Assembly: GCF_016862895.1 (NCBI RefSeq)
Contig: NZ_BONV01000044.1
Coordinates: forward strand, 43,334 to 107,333
DNA: 64,000 nt
Direction of reading: 5' to 3'
Origin: Planotetraspora kaengkrachanensis
GTDB lineage: Bacteria; Actinomycetota; Actinomycetes; Streptosporangiales; Streptosporangiaceae
Shown: one piece after another, positions 20,921 through 29,625 of the stretch
Layout of the letters: the number at the start of each line of letters is the position of its first letter
Position numbering within the stretch: position 1 is the first letter of the stretch
Made by a program: the position numbers and the translations under genes
Notes under the pieces: model-generated
Seen by the model: only the letters and a program-made list of their open reading frames with translations
What the model was told of the DNA's origin: nothing
Database searches by the model: none

Positions 20921-21514
20921 GTGACAGAGAGCACAATCACAGGCACCGGCTCCGCCGTCGCGGTGCGACGCCCGCACCGCGCCGACGCCCGGAGGAACTT
21001 CGACGCGCTGCTCGTCGCGGCGCGCGAGGCCTTCGCCCAGCACGGCACCGGGGCGTCGCTGGAGGACATCGCCCGCCGGGCGGGCGTCGGCATCGGCACC
21101 CTTTACCGGAACTTCCCGACGCGTCAGGACCTGTTCGACGCCGTGTACGTCGACGACGTGGAGGCGCTCTGCCGCGAGGCGGAGAAGGTCGCCGGCCTCC
21201 CGCCGTGGGAGGCGCTCGTCGCGTGGTTGCGACGCTTCGTCGGATATGTCGCCACGAAGGCCGCGATCTCCGAAGCGCTCAGCCGCGAATCCGCGATGTT
21301 CCGTTCCTGCAGGGAAGCCATGTACGGAGCGGGGGAGCCCCTGTTCGCGCGGGCGCAGGAGGCGGGGGAGGCCCGTGCGGACATCGGCTTCGACGACCTC
21401 CTCCGCCTGGTCAGCGGGATCACGGGCGCGTCCTTCGTCGACGACGAGCAACGTGAGCGGGTGCTCGGGATCGCCCTCGACGGTGTGCGCGCCCGGCCGG
21501 CCGGAACGGTCTGA
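20921..21514 (+). CDS. TetR-family regulator of the MFS gene
   Basis: A 197-residue regulator with the helix-turn-helix GTGASLEDIARRAGVGIGTLYRNFPTRQDLFDAVY and an all-helical ligand domain. GTG 20921 follows a GGGAG ribosome binding site. Divergent position, twin operators and the neighbouring pump argue that it represses the MFS transporter and itself until a substrate of the pump binds. Ligand not deducible. Confidence 0.88.
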   Translation: MTESTITGTGSAVAVRRPHRADARRNFDALLVAAREAFAQHGTGASLEDIARRAGVGIGTLYRNFPTRQDLFDAVYVDDVEALCREAEKVAGLPPWEALVAWLRRFVGYVATKAAISEALSRESAMFRSCREAMYGAGEPLFARAQEAGEARADIGFDDLLRLVSGITGASFVDDEQRERVLGIALDGVRARPAGTV

Positions 21515-21572
21515 CCCCCCGTTCGGCAGTGGAGGGGTCCGAACCCGGAAGCACGACTGCGAGAGGGCGAAC

Positions 21573-21815
21573 GTGGATCTTCGGGCGCATGCCGATGCCT
21601 GGCTGGCGGCGTGGAAGGCGCGCGATCTCGACGCGATCATGGCCTGTTACGCCGACGACGTCGAGTTCGCCGCCTCCACGGTGACCCGCCTGGCGGGTCT
21701 ACGCGGACGGCGCGGGCCAGTCCCAGTGAGGGACCTCGCGGAGCGGGTGCAACTGGTCGTCGGTCTCGGCGTGGGAGTTCTGCATCGCCACCTGCGAGCC
21801 GAAGTCCACATGTGA
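21573..21815 (+). pseudogene. Truncated SnoaL-like gene remnant
   Basis: Starting at GTG 21573, the first 45 or so residues (VDLRAHADAWLAAWKARDLDAIMACYADDVEFAASTVTR) look like the N-terminus of an NTF2/SnoaL-type protein. The similarity then stops and the frame runs antisense through the end of the globin gene to 21815. About two thirds of the domain is missing, so this is most likely a deletion remnant. Confidence 0.45.
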
Positions 21816-22148
21816 GCGGAGCGCGTCCCGGAACGGTTCGTCGGCGGGCAGCCCCGCGCGGTCCGCGGCCGCCATGTACAGCTCGATGAACCGCTGCCGC
21901 TGGGCCTCGGTGATCCGCAGGCCGCGGTGCGCGTCGATGAGCCGGGAGAAGCCGCCCATCTCCCGGGAGAACGTGTCGGGCCCGCCGAAGGTCTCGGCGG
22001 TGAAGGCCGTCAGGTGCGCCACGTGTTCGGGCCGTCCCGCACCGAACAACGGCTGCAGCACCGGGTCGGACAGGACGCTGGAGTAGAAGATTTCGATGAA
22101 CCGGTGGAGGCCGTCGTTTCCGCCGGCGTGTTCAAAGAGCGTCTCCAT
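21699..22148 (-). CDS. Group II truncated haemoglobin
   Basis: A 149-residue protein starting METLFEHAGGNDGLHRFIEIFY, with VLQPLFGAGRPEHVAHLTAFTAETFGGP and the C-terminal HWDWP typical of group II (GlbO-like) truncated globins. The proximal histidine is expected in the HRGLRI region. It binds haem and oxygen or nitric oxide in the cytosol. ATG 22148 fits the family start; an upstream extension is not supported. No partner gene is obvious; dxr is divergent on the other side. Confidence 0.88.
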   Translation of the reverse strand: METLFEHAGGNDGLHRFIEIFYSSVLSDPVLQPLFGAGRPEHVAHLTAFTAETFGGPDTFSREMGGFSRLIDAHRGLRITEAQRQRFIELYMAAADRAGLPADEPFRDALRSHVDFGSQVAMQNSHAETDDQLHPLREVPHWDWPAPSA

Positions 22149-22305
22149 GATTACATCATTACCAGAATGATCCAGATCGGGCCAGGACTCTGAGCCGTTC
22201 AGCATGGACGGTCCCGGACGCTCGATGCAGGCGGGCGCCCCGGGCTCGCGGCGCCGCGGCGGACCGGCCTCGAGGAAGCCGGAGGGGCGCCGATAACATC
22301 CGATC

Positions 22306-23514
22306 ATGACCTCCGCCCTCGGTGAGCAGCGCAGCCTCGTCCTTCTCGGATCGACCGGCTCGATCGGCACGCAGGCGATCGACGTCATCCTGCGCAACCC
22401 CGGGCGCTTCCGCGTCGAGGCGGTCGCGGCCGGGGGAGGGAATCCCGGCCTGCTCGCCCGGCAGGCGCTCGACCTGGACGTGCGCTACGTGGGCGTCGCC
22501 GCGGCCGACGGCGCGGGCGGACTCGAGACCGCACTGCGGGAGGAGGCGGCGCGGCGTGGTCGTGGCTCCGCCGGATCCTCCATGCCCGAGATCGTCTGCG
22601 GTCCCGACGCCGCGACGCGGCTCGCCTCGCTGCCCTGCGACGCGGTGCTCAACGGCATCACCGGCTCGGTCGGCCTCGCGCCCACCCTGGCCGCGCTGAA
22701 GGCGGGCACCAGGCTGATCCTCGCGAACAAGGAGTCGCTCATCGTCGGGGGAGAACTGGTCAGGAGGCTGGCCGCGCCCGGCCAGATCATTCCCGTCGAC
22801 TCCGAGCACTCCGCCCTCTTCCAGTGCCTCCAGGGCGGCAGGCCGGGCGAGGTGCGGAAACTGGTCGTCACCGCCAGCGGCGGCCCCTTCCGCGGGCACA
22901 CCCGCGCCGAGATGGCGGACGTCACCGCCGAGCAGGCGCTCGCCCACCCGGTCTGGAGCATGGGGCCGGTCATCACGGTCAACTGCGCGAACCTGGTCAA
23001 CAAGGGCCTGGAGGTCATCGAGGCCCATCTCCTGTTCGACATCCCCTTCGACCGGATCGAGGTAGTGGTCCACCCGCAGGTGATGGTCCACTCGATGGTC
23101 GAGTTCCACGACGGCTCGACCCTGGCCCAGGTCGCTCCGCCGGACATCCGCATGGCGCTCGCCCTGGGGATGTCGTGGCCCGATCGGGTGGCGGACGCCG
23201 CGCCCGCCTGCGACTGGACCAAGGCGTCGTCCTGGGAGTTCCTCCCCGTCGACCACGAGGCCTTCCCCGGCCTCGGCCTGGCGTGCGCCGCCGGTGAGGC
23301 GGGGGGAACGACGCCCGCGGTCTTCAACGCCGCCAACGAGGAGTGCGTCGCGGCCTTCCTCGCCGGGCGCCTGCCGTTCCTCGGGATCATCGACACGGTC
23401 GGACGCGTGATGAGCGAACACGACCGGACCGGCGGCGAGATGAGCCTCGACGCCGTGCTGGCCGCCGAGTCGTGGGCCCGGGTGCGCGCGCGGGAGCTCA
23501 CCGGCGCGGCGTGA
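22306..23514 (+). CDS. dxr: 1-deoxy-D-xylulose 5-phosphate reductoisomerase with Ser-to-Cys change
   Basis: A 402-residue MEP-pathway enzyme that makes 2-C-methylerythritol 4-phosphate with NADPH. Motifs present are GSTGSIG (NADPH), NKES, the metal site [26 protein letters not shown] and [13 protein letters not shown]. The phosphate-binding serine of the E. coli enzyme (Ser222, in the SATMMNKG segment) is cysteine here (CANLVNKG, codon 227), with the Thr two residues later changed to Asn. In most actinomycetes the housekeeping dxr sits next to rseP and ispG. This one stands alone, so it may be a second, possibly inhibitor-tolerant copy. That is inference. Confidence 0.93.
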   Translation: MTSALGEQRSLVLLGSTGSIGTQAIDVILRNPGRFRVEAVAAGGGNPGLLARQALDLDVRYVGVAAADGAGGLETALREEAARRGRGSAGSSMPEIVCGPDAATRLASLPCDAVLNGITGSVGLAPTLAALKAGTRLILANKESLIVGGELVRRLAAPGQIIPVDSEHSALFQCLQGGRPGEVRKLVVTASGGPFRGHTRAEMADVTAEQALAHPVWSMGPVITVNCANLVNKGLEVIEAHLLFDIPFDRIEVVVHPQVMVHSMVEFHDGSTLAQVAPPDIRMALALGMSWPDRVADAAPACDWTKASSWEFLPVDHEAFPGLGLACAAGEAGGTTPAVFNAANEECVAAFLAGRLPFLGIIDTVGRVMSEHDRTGGEMSLDAVLAAESWARVRARELTGAA

Positions 23515-23610
23515 CGCCGCACGGCGTGCTCAGCCTGTGACGGCCTGCAGGAACCGCATGGTCGCCTGAGCGGTCTCGTACCGCCAGGAGGCCAGCGTGC
23601 GGTCGAACCC

Positions 23611-23631
23611 GGTGGCCGCCCCTCGGCCACC
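23611..23631. terminator. Hairpin between dxr and the aldehyde dehydrogenase gene
   Basis: Perfect 8-bp arms GGTGGCCG and CGGCCACC enclose a 5-nt loop between the convergent dxr and aldehyde dehydrogenase genes. There is no long U-tract. A minus-strand reading just beyond it (AATGFDRTLASWRYETAQAT, ending near 23,530) has no start codon and may be the tail of a lost gene. Confidence 0.5.
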
Positions 23632-23645
23632 CCGCCCCTTTCACG

Positions 23646-25169
<1,524 letters not shown>

Positions 25170-25234
25170 CCTCCTGACCTCCCCAAATGCTGACCTATTG
25201 TGAAATCGGGGATACGCCGAACGTAGGGACGTCG

Positions 25235-25253
25235 GCGTTGCAGCGTCGTTGCA
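25235..25253 (+). promoter_or_regulatory. GTTGCA direct-repeat operator candidate
   Basis: GCGTTGCA-GCGTC-GTTGCA: two GTTGCA half-sites with an 11-bp period, about one helical turn, between the divergent aldehyde dehydrogenase and GAF-regulator genes. The same layout, GCGTTGCA-N5-GTTGCG, occurs on the minus strand at 29058-29040 upstream of the diol dehydratase operon. Confidence 0.5.
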
Positions 25254-25387
25254 CGGGGGAGGCGCGCGCACGGCGCCGCTCGCACGCGCTCGCCGGCGCA
25301 CGTCGTGCGGGGGCCGCGGGTGAAATCCCGGCCACCGTCGGCGACGGCCGCCCTGACGCGCCCCTCAGGGCTGCCGCGGAGTGCACC

Positions 25388-26890
25388 ATGGACGTCGAAA
25401 TCGCCGGTATCGCGGCCGCCCGCCTGTCAGCGGATCCCGTGGCCCAGTTCCACCTGCTGCAGCAGGTCCGCGAGGCCGTTCTCAGCGGCGAGAAGCCGCC
25501 CGCGCCGCCCCGCCAGATGATCTCCGAATCCTGGCGGCGCTCGCTGGCCGCGCCCGTGAACCCCGACCACGACCGCCCGCCGATCGTCTACGGATCGGCG
25601 GAGGTGGCCGACGTGCGCGCGGCCCATCCTCTGCACGCCGTGGTCGCGATGCTGCGCGAACTGCTCGTCGGCATCGCGGACGAGTCCCGGCACGTCATGA
25701 TCGTCACCGATGCGGACGGCACGATCCTCTGGCGCGAGGGGGCGGCGGACGTCTGCCTGCGCGCGGACCCGGTCGGGCTGTTCGAGGGCGCGCGCTGGGC
25801 CGAGGCCGCCATCGGGACCAACGCCATGGGCACCGCGCTGGCCGTCGACGGCCCGGTGCAGATCTACTCCGCCGAGCATCTCGTGCGCGCCTACCACCCC
25901 TGGACCTGCGCGGCCGCGCCCGTCCACGACCCCGACACCGGCGCGCTCCTCGGCGCGATCGACGTCAGCGGGCCGCTCCACACGCTCCACCCGGCCGTGG
26001 TCTGCCTGGTCAACGCGGCCGCGCAACTCGCCGAGGACCGTCTCCACGACCTGATGGAGATCCGCGACGAGCGGCTTCGGGCAGCGAACATGCGGCACCT
26101 GGCCGGCCTGCGCGGAGAGCCCGGCGCACTGCTGACCCGGACCGGCCGGGTCGTCGCCGCCCAGCCGGACGGCCGATGGCCGGGCCGGATCTCCGTACCG
26201 CCCGGCGCGGACCGGGTCCTGCTCGACGACGGTTTCGAGGCGCTGGTCGAGCCGCTGCCGGAGGGCTATCTCGTCCGCGTCCCCGTCACGGGGCGGGCCG
26301 CGAAGCGCCGGCCCAAGCTCTCGTTGTCGTTCCTGGGCGATCGGCCCGTGGCCGTGCTGGACGGCCGCGAACTGCCGCTGACCCTGCGGCGAGCCGAACT
26401 GCTCGCCGTGCTCGCCCTGCATCCCACCGGCCTGACCGCCGAACAGCTCGCGCTGCACCTGTACGGCGACGCGGGCAATCCCACCACGGCACGCTCGGAG
26501 ATCCACAGGCTCCGGGCGCAGGTCGGCGAGTCCGTCATCGATCCCGGGCACTACCGGCTGCGGGCGGACGTCGAGGCCGACTTCCTGGCCGTGCGCGCAG
26601 CGCTGCGGTCGGGCGACGTCCGGGCGGCGGTGGCGACCTGCCGCGGCCCGCTGCTCGCGCAGTCGGAGGCCCCGGCGATCCGGGCGGAGCGTTACCAACT
26701 GGTCGCGGCGCTGCGGACGGCGGCTCTCGACCACCACGACCTCGAGGCGCTGTGGGCGTTCGGCCAGAGCGAGCCGGGCTGCGACGACCTCGAGGTCTTC
26801 GAGCGGCTCGCCGGAGAGCTGCACCCCGGCGACCCGCGTCAGGCGGTCGCCGCGGCCAGGCTGGCCTGGCTCCTCGCCGAGGACGGCTGA
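25388..26890 (+). CDS. GAF-domain transcriptional regulator (AcoR-like sensor, winged-helix output)
   Basis: A 500-residue regulator. The N-terminal half (SESWRRSLAAPVNPD, VTDADGTILWREGA, WAEAAIGTNAMGTALA, IYSAEHLVRAYHPWTCAAAPV) matches the GAF sensor of AcoR-type activators. There is no sigma-54 AAA domain and no Fis-type helix. Instead the region after about residue 300 (LPLTLRRAELLAVLALHP, TTARSEIHRLRAQVG) looks like a winged-helix DNA-binding segment followed by a helical tail. Proteins of this layout often sit divergent to ExaC-type aldehyde dehydrogenases in actinomycetes, as here. It probably senses an aldehyde, alcohol or related metabolite. Confidence 0.82.
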   Translation: MDVEIAGIAAARLSADPVAQFHLLQQVREAVLSGEKPPAPPRQMISESWRRSLAAPVNPDHDRPPIVYGSAEVADVRAAHPLHAVVAMLRELLVGIADESRHVMIVTDADGTILWREGAADVCLRADPVGLFEGARWAEAAIGTNAMGTALAVDGPVQIYSAEHLVRAYHPWTCAAAPVHDPDTGALLGAIDVSGPLHTLHPAVVCLVNAAAQLAEDRLHDLMEIRDERLRAANMRHLAGLRGEPGALLTRTGRVVAAQPDGRWPGRISVPPGADRVLLDDGFEALVEPLPEGYLVRVPVTGRAAKRRPKLSLSFLGDRPVAVLDGRELPLTLRRAELLAVLALHPTGLTAEQLALHLYGDAGNPTTARSEIHRLRAQVGESVIDPGHYRLRADVEADFLAVRAALRSGDVRAAVATCRGPLLAQSEAPAIRAERYQLVAALRTAALDHHDLEALWAFGQSEPGCDDLEVFERLAGELHPGDPRQAVAAARLAWLLAEDG

Positions 26891-26979
26891 CCGGACGGCG
26901 ATCGCCCGGCGGGATCGAGCGGTTCGCGACGCGACGCCCACGCGTCCGGTCGGATGAGGCGCACTGAAATACTCCGGCC

Positions 26980-27495
26980 ATGGACACCGAGGCGACGCGG
27001 ATCAGGACACGACCGGACACGGCGGAGGGGGCGCGGGCCGTGTCGGCACATGCCGCAGGCTGGGCGTTCCGTCCCGCGGTCGCAGCGGACGTCGAGGTGC
27101 TCGCCGAGTTGCGGGCCGCGGTCATGCGTGCGGATCTGGAACGCCTCGGGCGCTACGACGAGCACCGGGTGCGGCAGCGGATGCGGGACACCTTCTCCCC
27201 GCGGCACACGTCGATCATCGTGGTCGGCGGGGAACTCGCGGGATGCGTCACGGTCAGGCCCGCCGAAGACAGGCGGTGGCTGGAGCACTTCTACCTCGTT
27301 CCGCACCGTCAGGGCAGTGGACTGGGATCCGCGGTCCTGCGCACGGTGCTGGACGGCACCGACGCCGAGGGCATGACCGTGGGCCTGAACGTCCTGCAGG
27401 GCAGCGCCGCGCGCCGGCTCTACGAGCGCCACGGATTCGTCGTGGAGACCCAGGACCCGGTCGACGTCTTCATGATGCGCCCGCCCGGGGGATGA
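26980..27495 (+). CDS. GNAT-family N-acetyltransferase
   Basis: A 171-residue acetyltransferase. The acetyl-CoA pyrophosphate loop is seen in LVPHRQGSGLGSAVLRTVL, followed by LNVLQGSAARRLYERHGFVV, the usual C-terminal signature. The first 20 residues are unlikely to belong to the fold, and GTG 27040 (SAHAAGWAFRP) is an alternative start. It overlaps the convergent TetR gene by 26 nt at the 3' end. Substrate unknown. Confidence 0.85.
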   Translation: MDTEATRIRTRPDTAEGARAVSAHAAGWAFRPAVAADVEVLAELRAAVMRADLERLGRYDEHRVRQRMRDTFSPRHTSIIVVGGELAGCVTVRPAEDRRWLEHFYLVPHRQGSGLGSAVLRTVLDGTDAEGMTVGLNVLQGSAARRLYERHGFVVETQDPVDVFMMRPPGG

Positions 27496-28099
27496 GGTCC
27501 GAGCCGTGCGGCCCGCCGGCGGGCTGGCCGGTGAGGACGGCGACCGCCGCGGCCAGGGCGTCACGCCGTCCGTCGGTCCAGGAGCCCGCGTCTCCGGCGT
27601 CCATCGGGTGGCCGTGGGCCAGGGTGAGGATGTGGTCGAGCAGTTGCGCCGCCGGCAGGACGGAGCTGACGAGTCCGTCGGCCTGGGCCTGTTCGAGGGC
27701 CGCGACCTTGTGCTCGATGGCCGACCTGATCAGGGGTGAGGACCGCATGGGCTCCGTGCGTTGCAGGGTCTGCCACAACTCGAGCCTGACCAGGTGGGGG
27801 TTGGCGCGGTAGAAGTCGAAGACGCGCCCGGCGTAGCCGGGCAGGTCGGCGGGGTCGAAGGGCACGGCAGTCTGGACGAGCAGGATGTTGTGTTCGAGCA
27901 CGGCGTCGAAGAGGCCGTCCTTGTTGCCGAAGTAGGCGTAGATCATCCGCTGGTTCGCGCCGGCGCCGTCCGCGATGCCGGCGGTACGCGCGCCCGACAG
28001 GCCGAGGGCCGAGAACTCTGCCGTGGCGGCGTCGAGGATGCGGCGCCGCGTGGCCGCCGCGTCCCGCGCGGAAGGCGGACCGCCTGCGTCAGGAGCCAT
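27470..28099 (-). CDS. TetR-family regulator
   Basis: A 209-residue regulator with the helix-turn-helix DAATAEFSALGLSGARTAGIADGAGANQRMIYAYFGNKDGLFDAVL. It lies downstream of, and is probably cotranscribed with, the short-chain dehydrogenase gene, whose promoter carries a perfect TetR-like palindrome. A 16-codon reading frame with a strong ribosome binding site overlaps its start, which may couple translation. Likely a repressor of the dehydrogenase-regulator operon; effector unknown. Confidence 0.86.
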   Translation of the reverse strand: MAPDAGGPPSARDAAATRRRILDAATAEFSALGLSGARTAGIADGAGANQRMIYAYFGNKDGLFDAVLEHNILLVQTAVPFDPADLPGYAGRVFDFYRANPHLVRLELWQTLQRTEPMRSSPLIRSAIEHKVAALEQAQADGLVSSVLPAAQLLDHILTLAHGHPMDAGDAGSWTDGRRDALAAAVAVLTGQPAGGPHGSDLIPRAGAS

Positions 28100-28139
28100 G
28101 GGGCGCCGTCACGAGCCGGTCGGGTGCGTCATCGATCAT
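28089..28139 (-). CDS. 16-residue leader reading frame before the TetR gene
   Basis: An ATG at 28139 with AGGAG at good spacing opens the peptide MIDDAPDRLVTAPHGS. Its stop lies 8 nt inside the TetR coding region, so the regulator start codon is within the leader. This geometry could give translational coupling. Alternatively it is a relic of an older start. Confidence 0.35.
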   Translation of the reverse strand: MIDDAPDRLVTAPHGS

Positions 28140-28174
28140 GCGGGTCTCCTCTTTCCGTGATTCGCCGGGCGTCG

Positions 28175-29020
28175 TCACGTGTCGGCCGATCGACTGAGAT
28201 CCTCCCATCGGTCCAGCTCGGCGATCTTGCGCTGCTCGCCCTCGCGGATGCGGTCGAAGGCGGCGCCGGAGAGGGGGAGCCGGAGCGGCGGATCCGGCAG
28301 GTCGAGCACGCCGAGCAGCACTTCGGCGGCGCGCCGGGGGCTCACGCCGTACGCGGCGTGCGGGTCGCCGTATCGCCTCAGCATCGGCTCCATCGCCTCC
28401 GCGTACGGCGCGCTGGGCCGGGGCAGCCGCATCGACGAGGCGAGAGTCGTCGCCATCGAGCCCGGCTCCACGATCGTCACCTTCACTCCGAACGGCGCGA
28501 CCTCGGCCGCCAGCGCCTCCGAGAATCCCTCCAGCGCGAACTTCGCCGTCACGTACGCACCCAGGCCGACGGCGGGCGCGAGTCGTCCGCTCACCGAGGA
28601 CACCTGGACGACGTGCCCGCCGCGCTGCTCGCGCAGGACCGGCAGGGCCGCCTTGGTCAGGTGGACGGCACCCCACAGGTTGGTCTCCACCTGCGCCCGG
28701 AAGTCGTCGAGGCCGGTGTCCTCGATGGAGGCGATGTCGGAATAGCCGGCGTTGTTGACCAGAACGTCCAGGCGGCCGAACTCCTCCACAGCGGTGCGGA
28801 CGGCCGCGTCGGCCGCGCGCGGGTCGGTGACGTCGAGGGTGACGGCACGCGCGGCGGCCGGGTGCTCGTCCACCAGGTCGCGCACCTTGGCGGCGTCGCG
28901 GGCGGTGACCACCACCTGGTGGCCCCGCGCGAGCGCCGCTTCGGCCAGGGCCCTGCCCAGCCCTCTCGAACCACCGGTGACCAGCAGAGTCCTCGTCTTC
29001 GCGTTAGTAAGTAACTGCAT
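28175..29020 (-). CDS. Short-chain dehydrogenase/reductase
   Basis: A 281-residue classical SDR. The cofactor motif VTGGSRGLGRALAEA, the NNAG motif, catalytic serine in VSSVSGRLA and the YxxxK motif (GAYVTAKFALEG) are all intact. ATG 29020 (MQLLTNAKTRTLLVTGG) is supported because a TAGAGT -10 at 29033-29028 lies seven nt upstream, predicting a leaderless message. A 24-bp palindrome covers this promoter and start codon. The substrate is unknown; the downstream TetR gene is probably its repressor. Confidence 0.88.
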   Translation of the reverse strand: MQLLTNAKTRTLLVTGGSRGLGRALAEAALARGHQVVVTARDAAKVRDLVDEHPAAARAVTLDVTDPRAADAAVRTAVEEFGRLDVLVNNAGYSDIASIEDTGLDDFRAQVETNLWGAVHLTKAALPVLREQRGGHVVQVSSVSGRLAPAVGLGAYVTAKFALEGFSEALAAEVAPFGVKVTIVEPGSMATTLASSMRLPRPSAPYAEAMEPMLRRYGDPHAAYGVSPRRAAEVLLGVLDLPDPPLRLPLSGAAFDRIREGEQRKIAELDRWEDLSRSADT

Positions 29021-29028
29021 ACTTACTA
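29005..29028. promoter_or_regulatory. Perfect TetR-type operator over the SDR start
   Basis: Nine-base arms TAGTAAGTA (29005-29013) and TACTTACTA (29020-29028) with a 6-nt spacer form a perfect palindrome. It overlaps the start codon of the dehydrogenase gene and its likely -10 element, so binding would block initiation outright. Confidence 0.75.
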
Positions 29029-29039
29029 CTCTACCGGGG

Positions 29040-29058
29040 CGCAACGCCGTTGCAACGC
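29040..29058 (-). promoter_or_regulatory. GTTGCA direct-repeat operator candidate, diol dehydratase side
   Basis: On the minus strand this reads GCGTTGCA-ACGGC-GTTGCG, the same 11-bp-period half-site pair found at 25235-25253 beside the GAF regulator. It also contains the palindrome CGTTGCAACG (29048-29057). It lies 124 nt before the first diol dehydratase gene. Confidence 0.5.
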
Positions 29059-29181
29059 GGCCCCGCCTAACGTCTGCGCCATCGTCGACGCCTCCGCGAA
29101 CCACGGCCTCGGTGCCTGGGCCAGCGACGCCTCCCGTGGCATCGAGCCCGCACAGTCGCGTGAGAAGGCAGGTACGAGCCC

Positions 29182-29604
29182 ATGGCCCGCGACGATCTGG
29201 ATCCCCTGCACGACTACCCCCTGGCCTCCCACCGGCCCGAGCTGATCAGCACCCCCACCGGCAAGCGGCTCGACGAGATCACCATGCAGGCCGTGCTGGA
29301 CGGCGAGGTCACGGCCGAGGACCTGCGCATCACGGCGGCGACGCTGCGGCTCCAGGCGCGGATCGCCGACTCCGTCGGCAGGCCGCAGCTCGCCCGGAAC
29401 TTCCGCCGGGCCGCCGAGATGGCGGCGTTGCCGGACGAGGAGGTCCTGCGGATCTACAACGCGCTCCGGCCCCGGGCCTCCACGAAGCGGGAGCTTGCCG
29501 CCATCGCCGACGAGCTGGAGCGGGACCACTCGGCCACGCTGTGCGCCCGGCTGGTCAGAGAGGCGGCCGAGGTGTACGAGCGCAGGGGCGTCCTCGCGGG
29601 CTGA
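29182..29604 (+). CDS. pduE: Diol dehydratase small subunit
   Basis: A 140-residue subunit of coenzyme-B12-dependent diol/glycerol dehydratase. The DYPLASHRPELISTPTGKRLDEIT segment and the later LPDEEVLRIYNALRPRASTKREL match PduE/DhaB3. The holoenzyme converts 1,2-propanediol or glycerol to the corresponding aldehyde. Here the small subunit comes first in the operon, whereas in enterobacteria it follows the large and medium subunits. No cobalamin riboswitch is recognisable in the 150 nt upstream. Confidence 0.92.
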   Translation: MARDDLDPLHDYPLASHRPELISTPTGKRLDEITMQAVLDGEVTAEDLRITAATLRLQARIADSVGRPQLARNFRRAAEMAALPDEEVLRIYNALRPRASTKRELAAIADELERDHSATLCARLVREAAEVYERRGVLAG

Positions 29605-29625
29605 TCACGCCGGAGGCATCAGGAG

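Noticed and set aside
25195..25387. N-terminal extension of the GAF regulator from 25187
   Set aside because: The extra 67 residues are Arg/Ala-rich, would cover the operator region, and the family begins near MDVEIAG at 25388.
29059..29181. Cobalamin riboswitch before the diol dehydratase operon
   Set aside because: No B12-box or other conserved aptamer core could be found in the 120 nt before the first gene.
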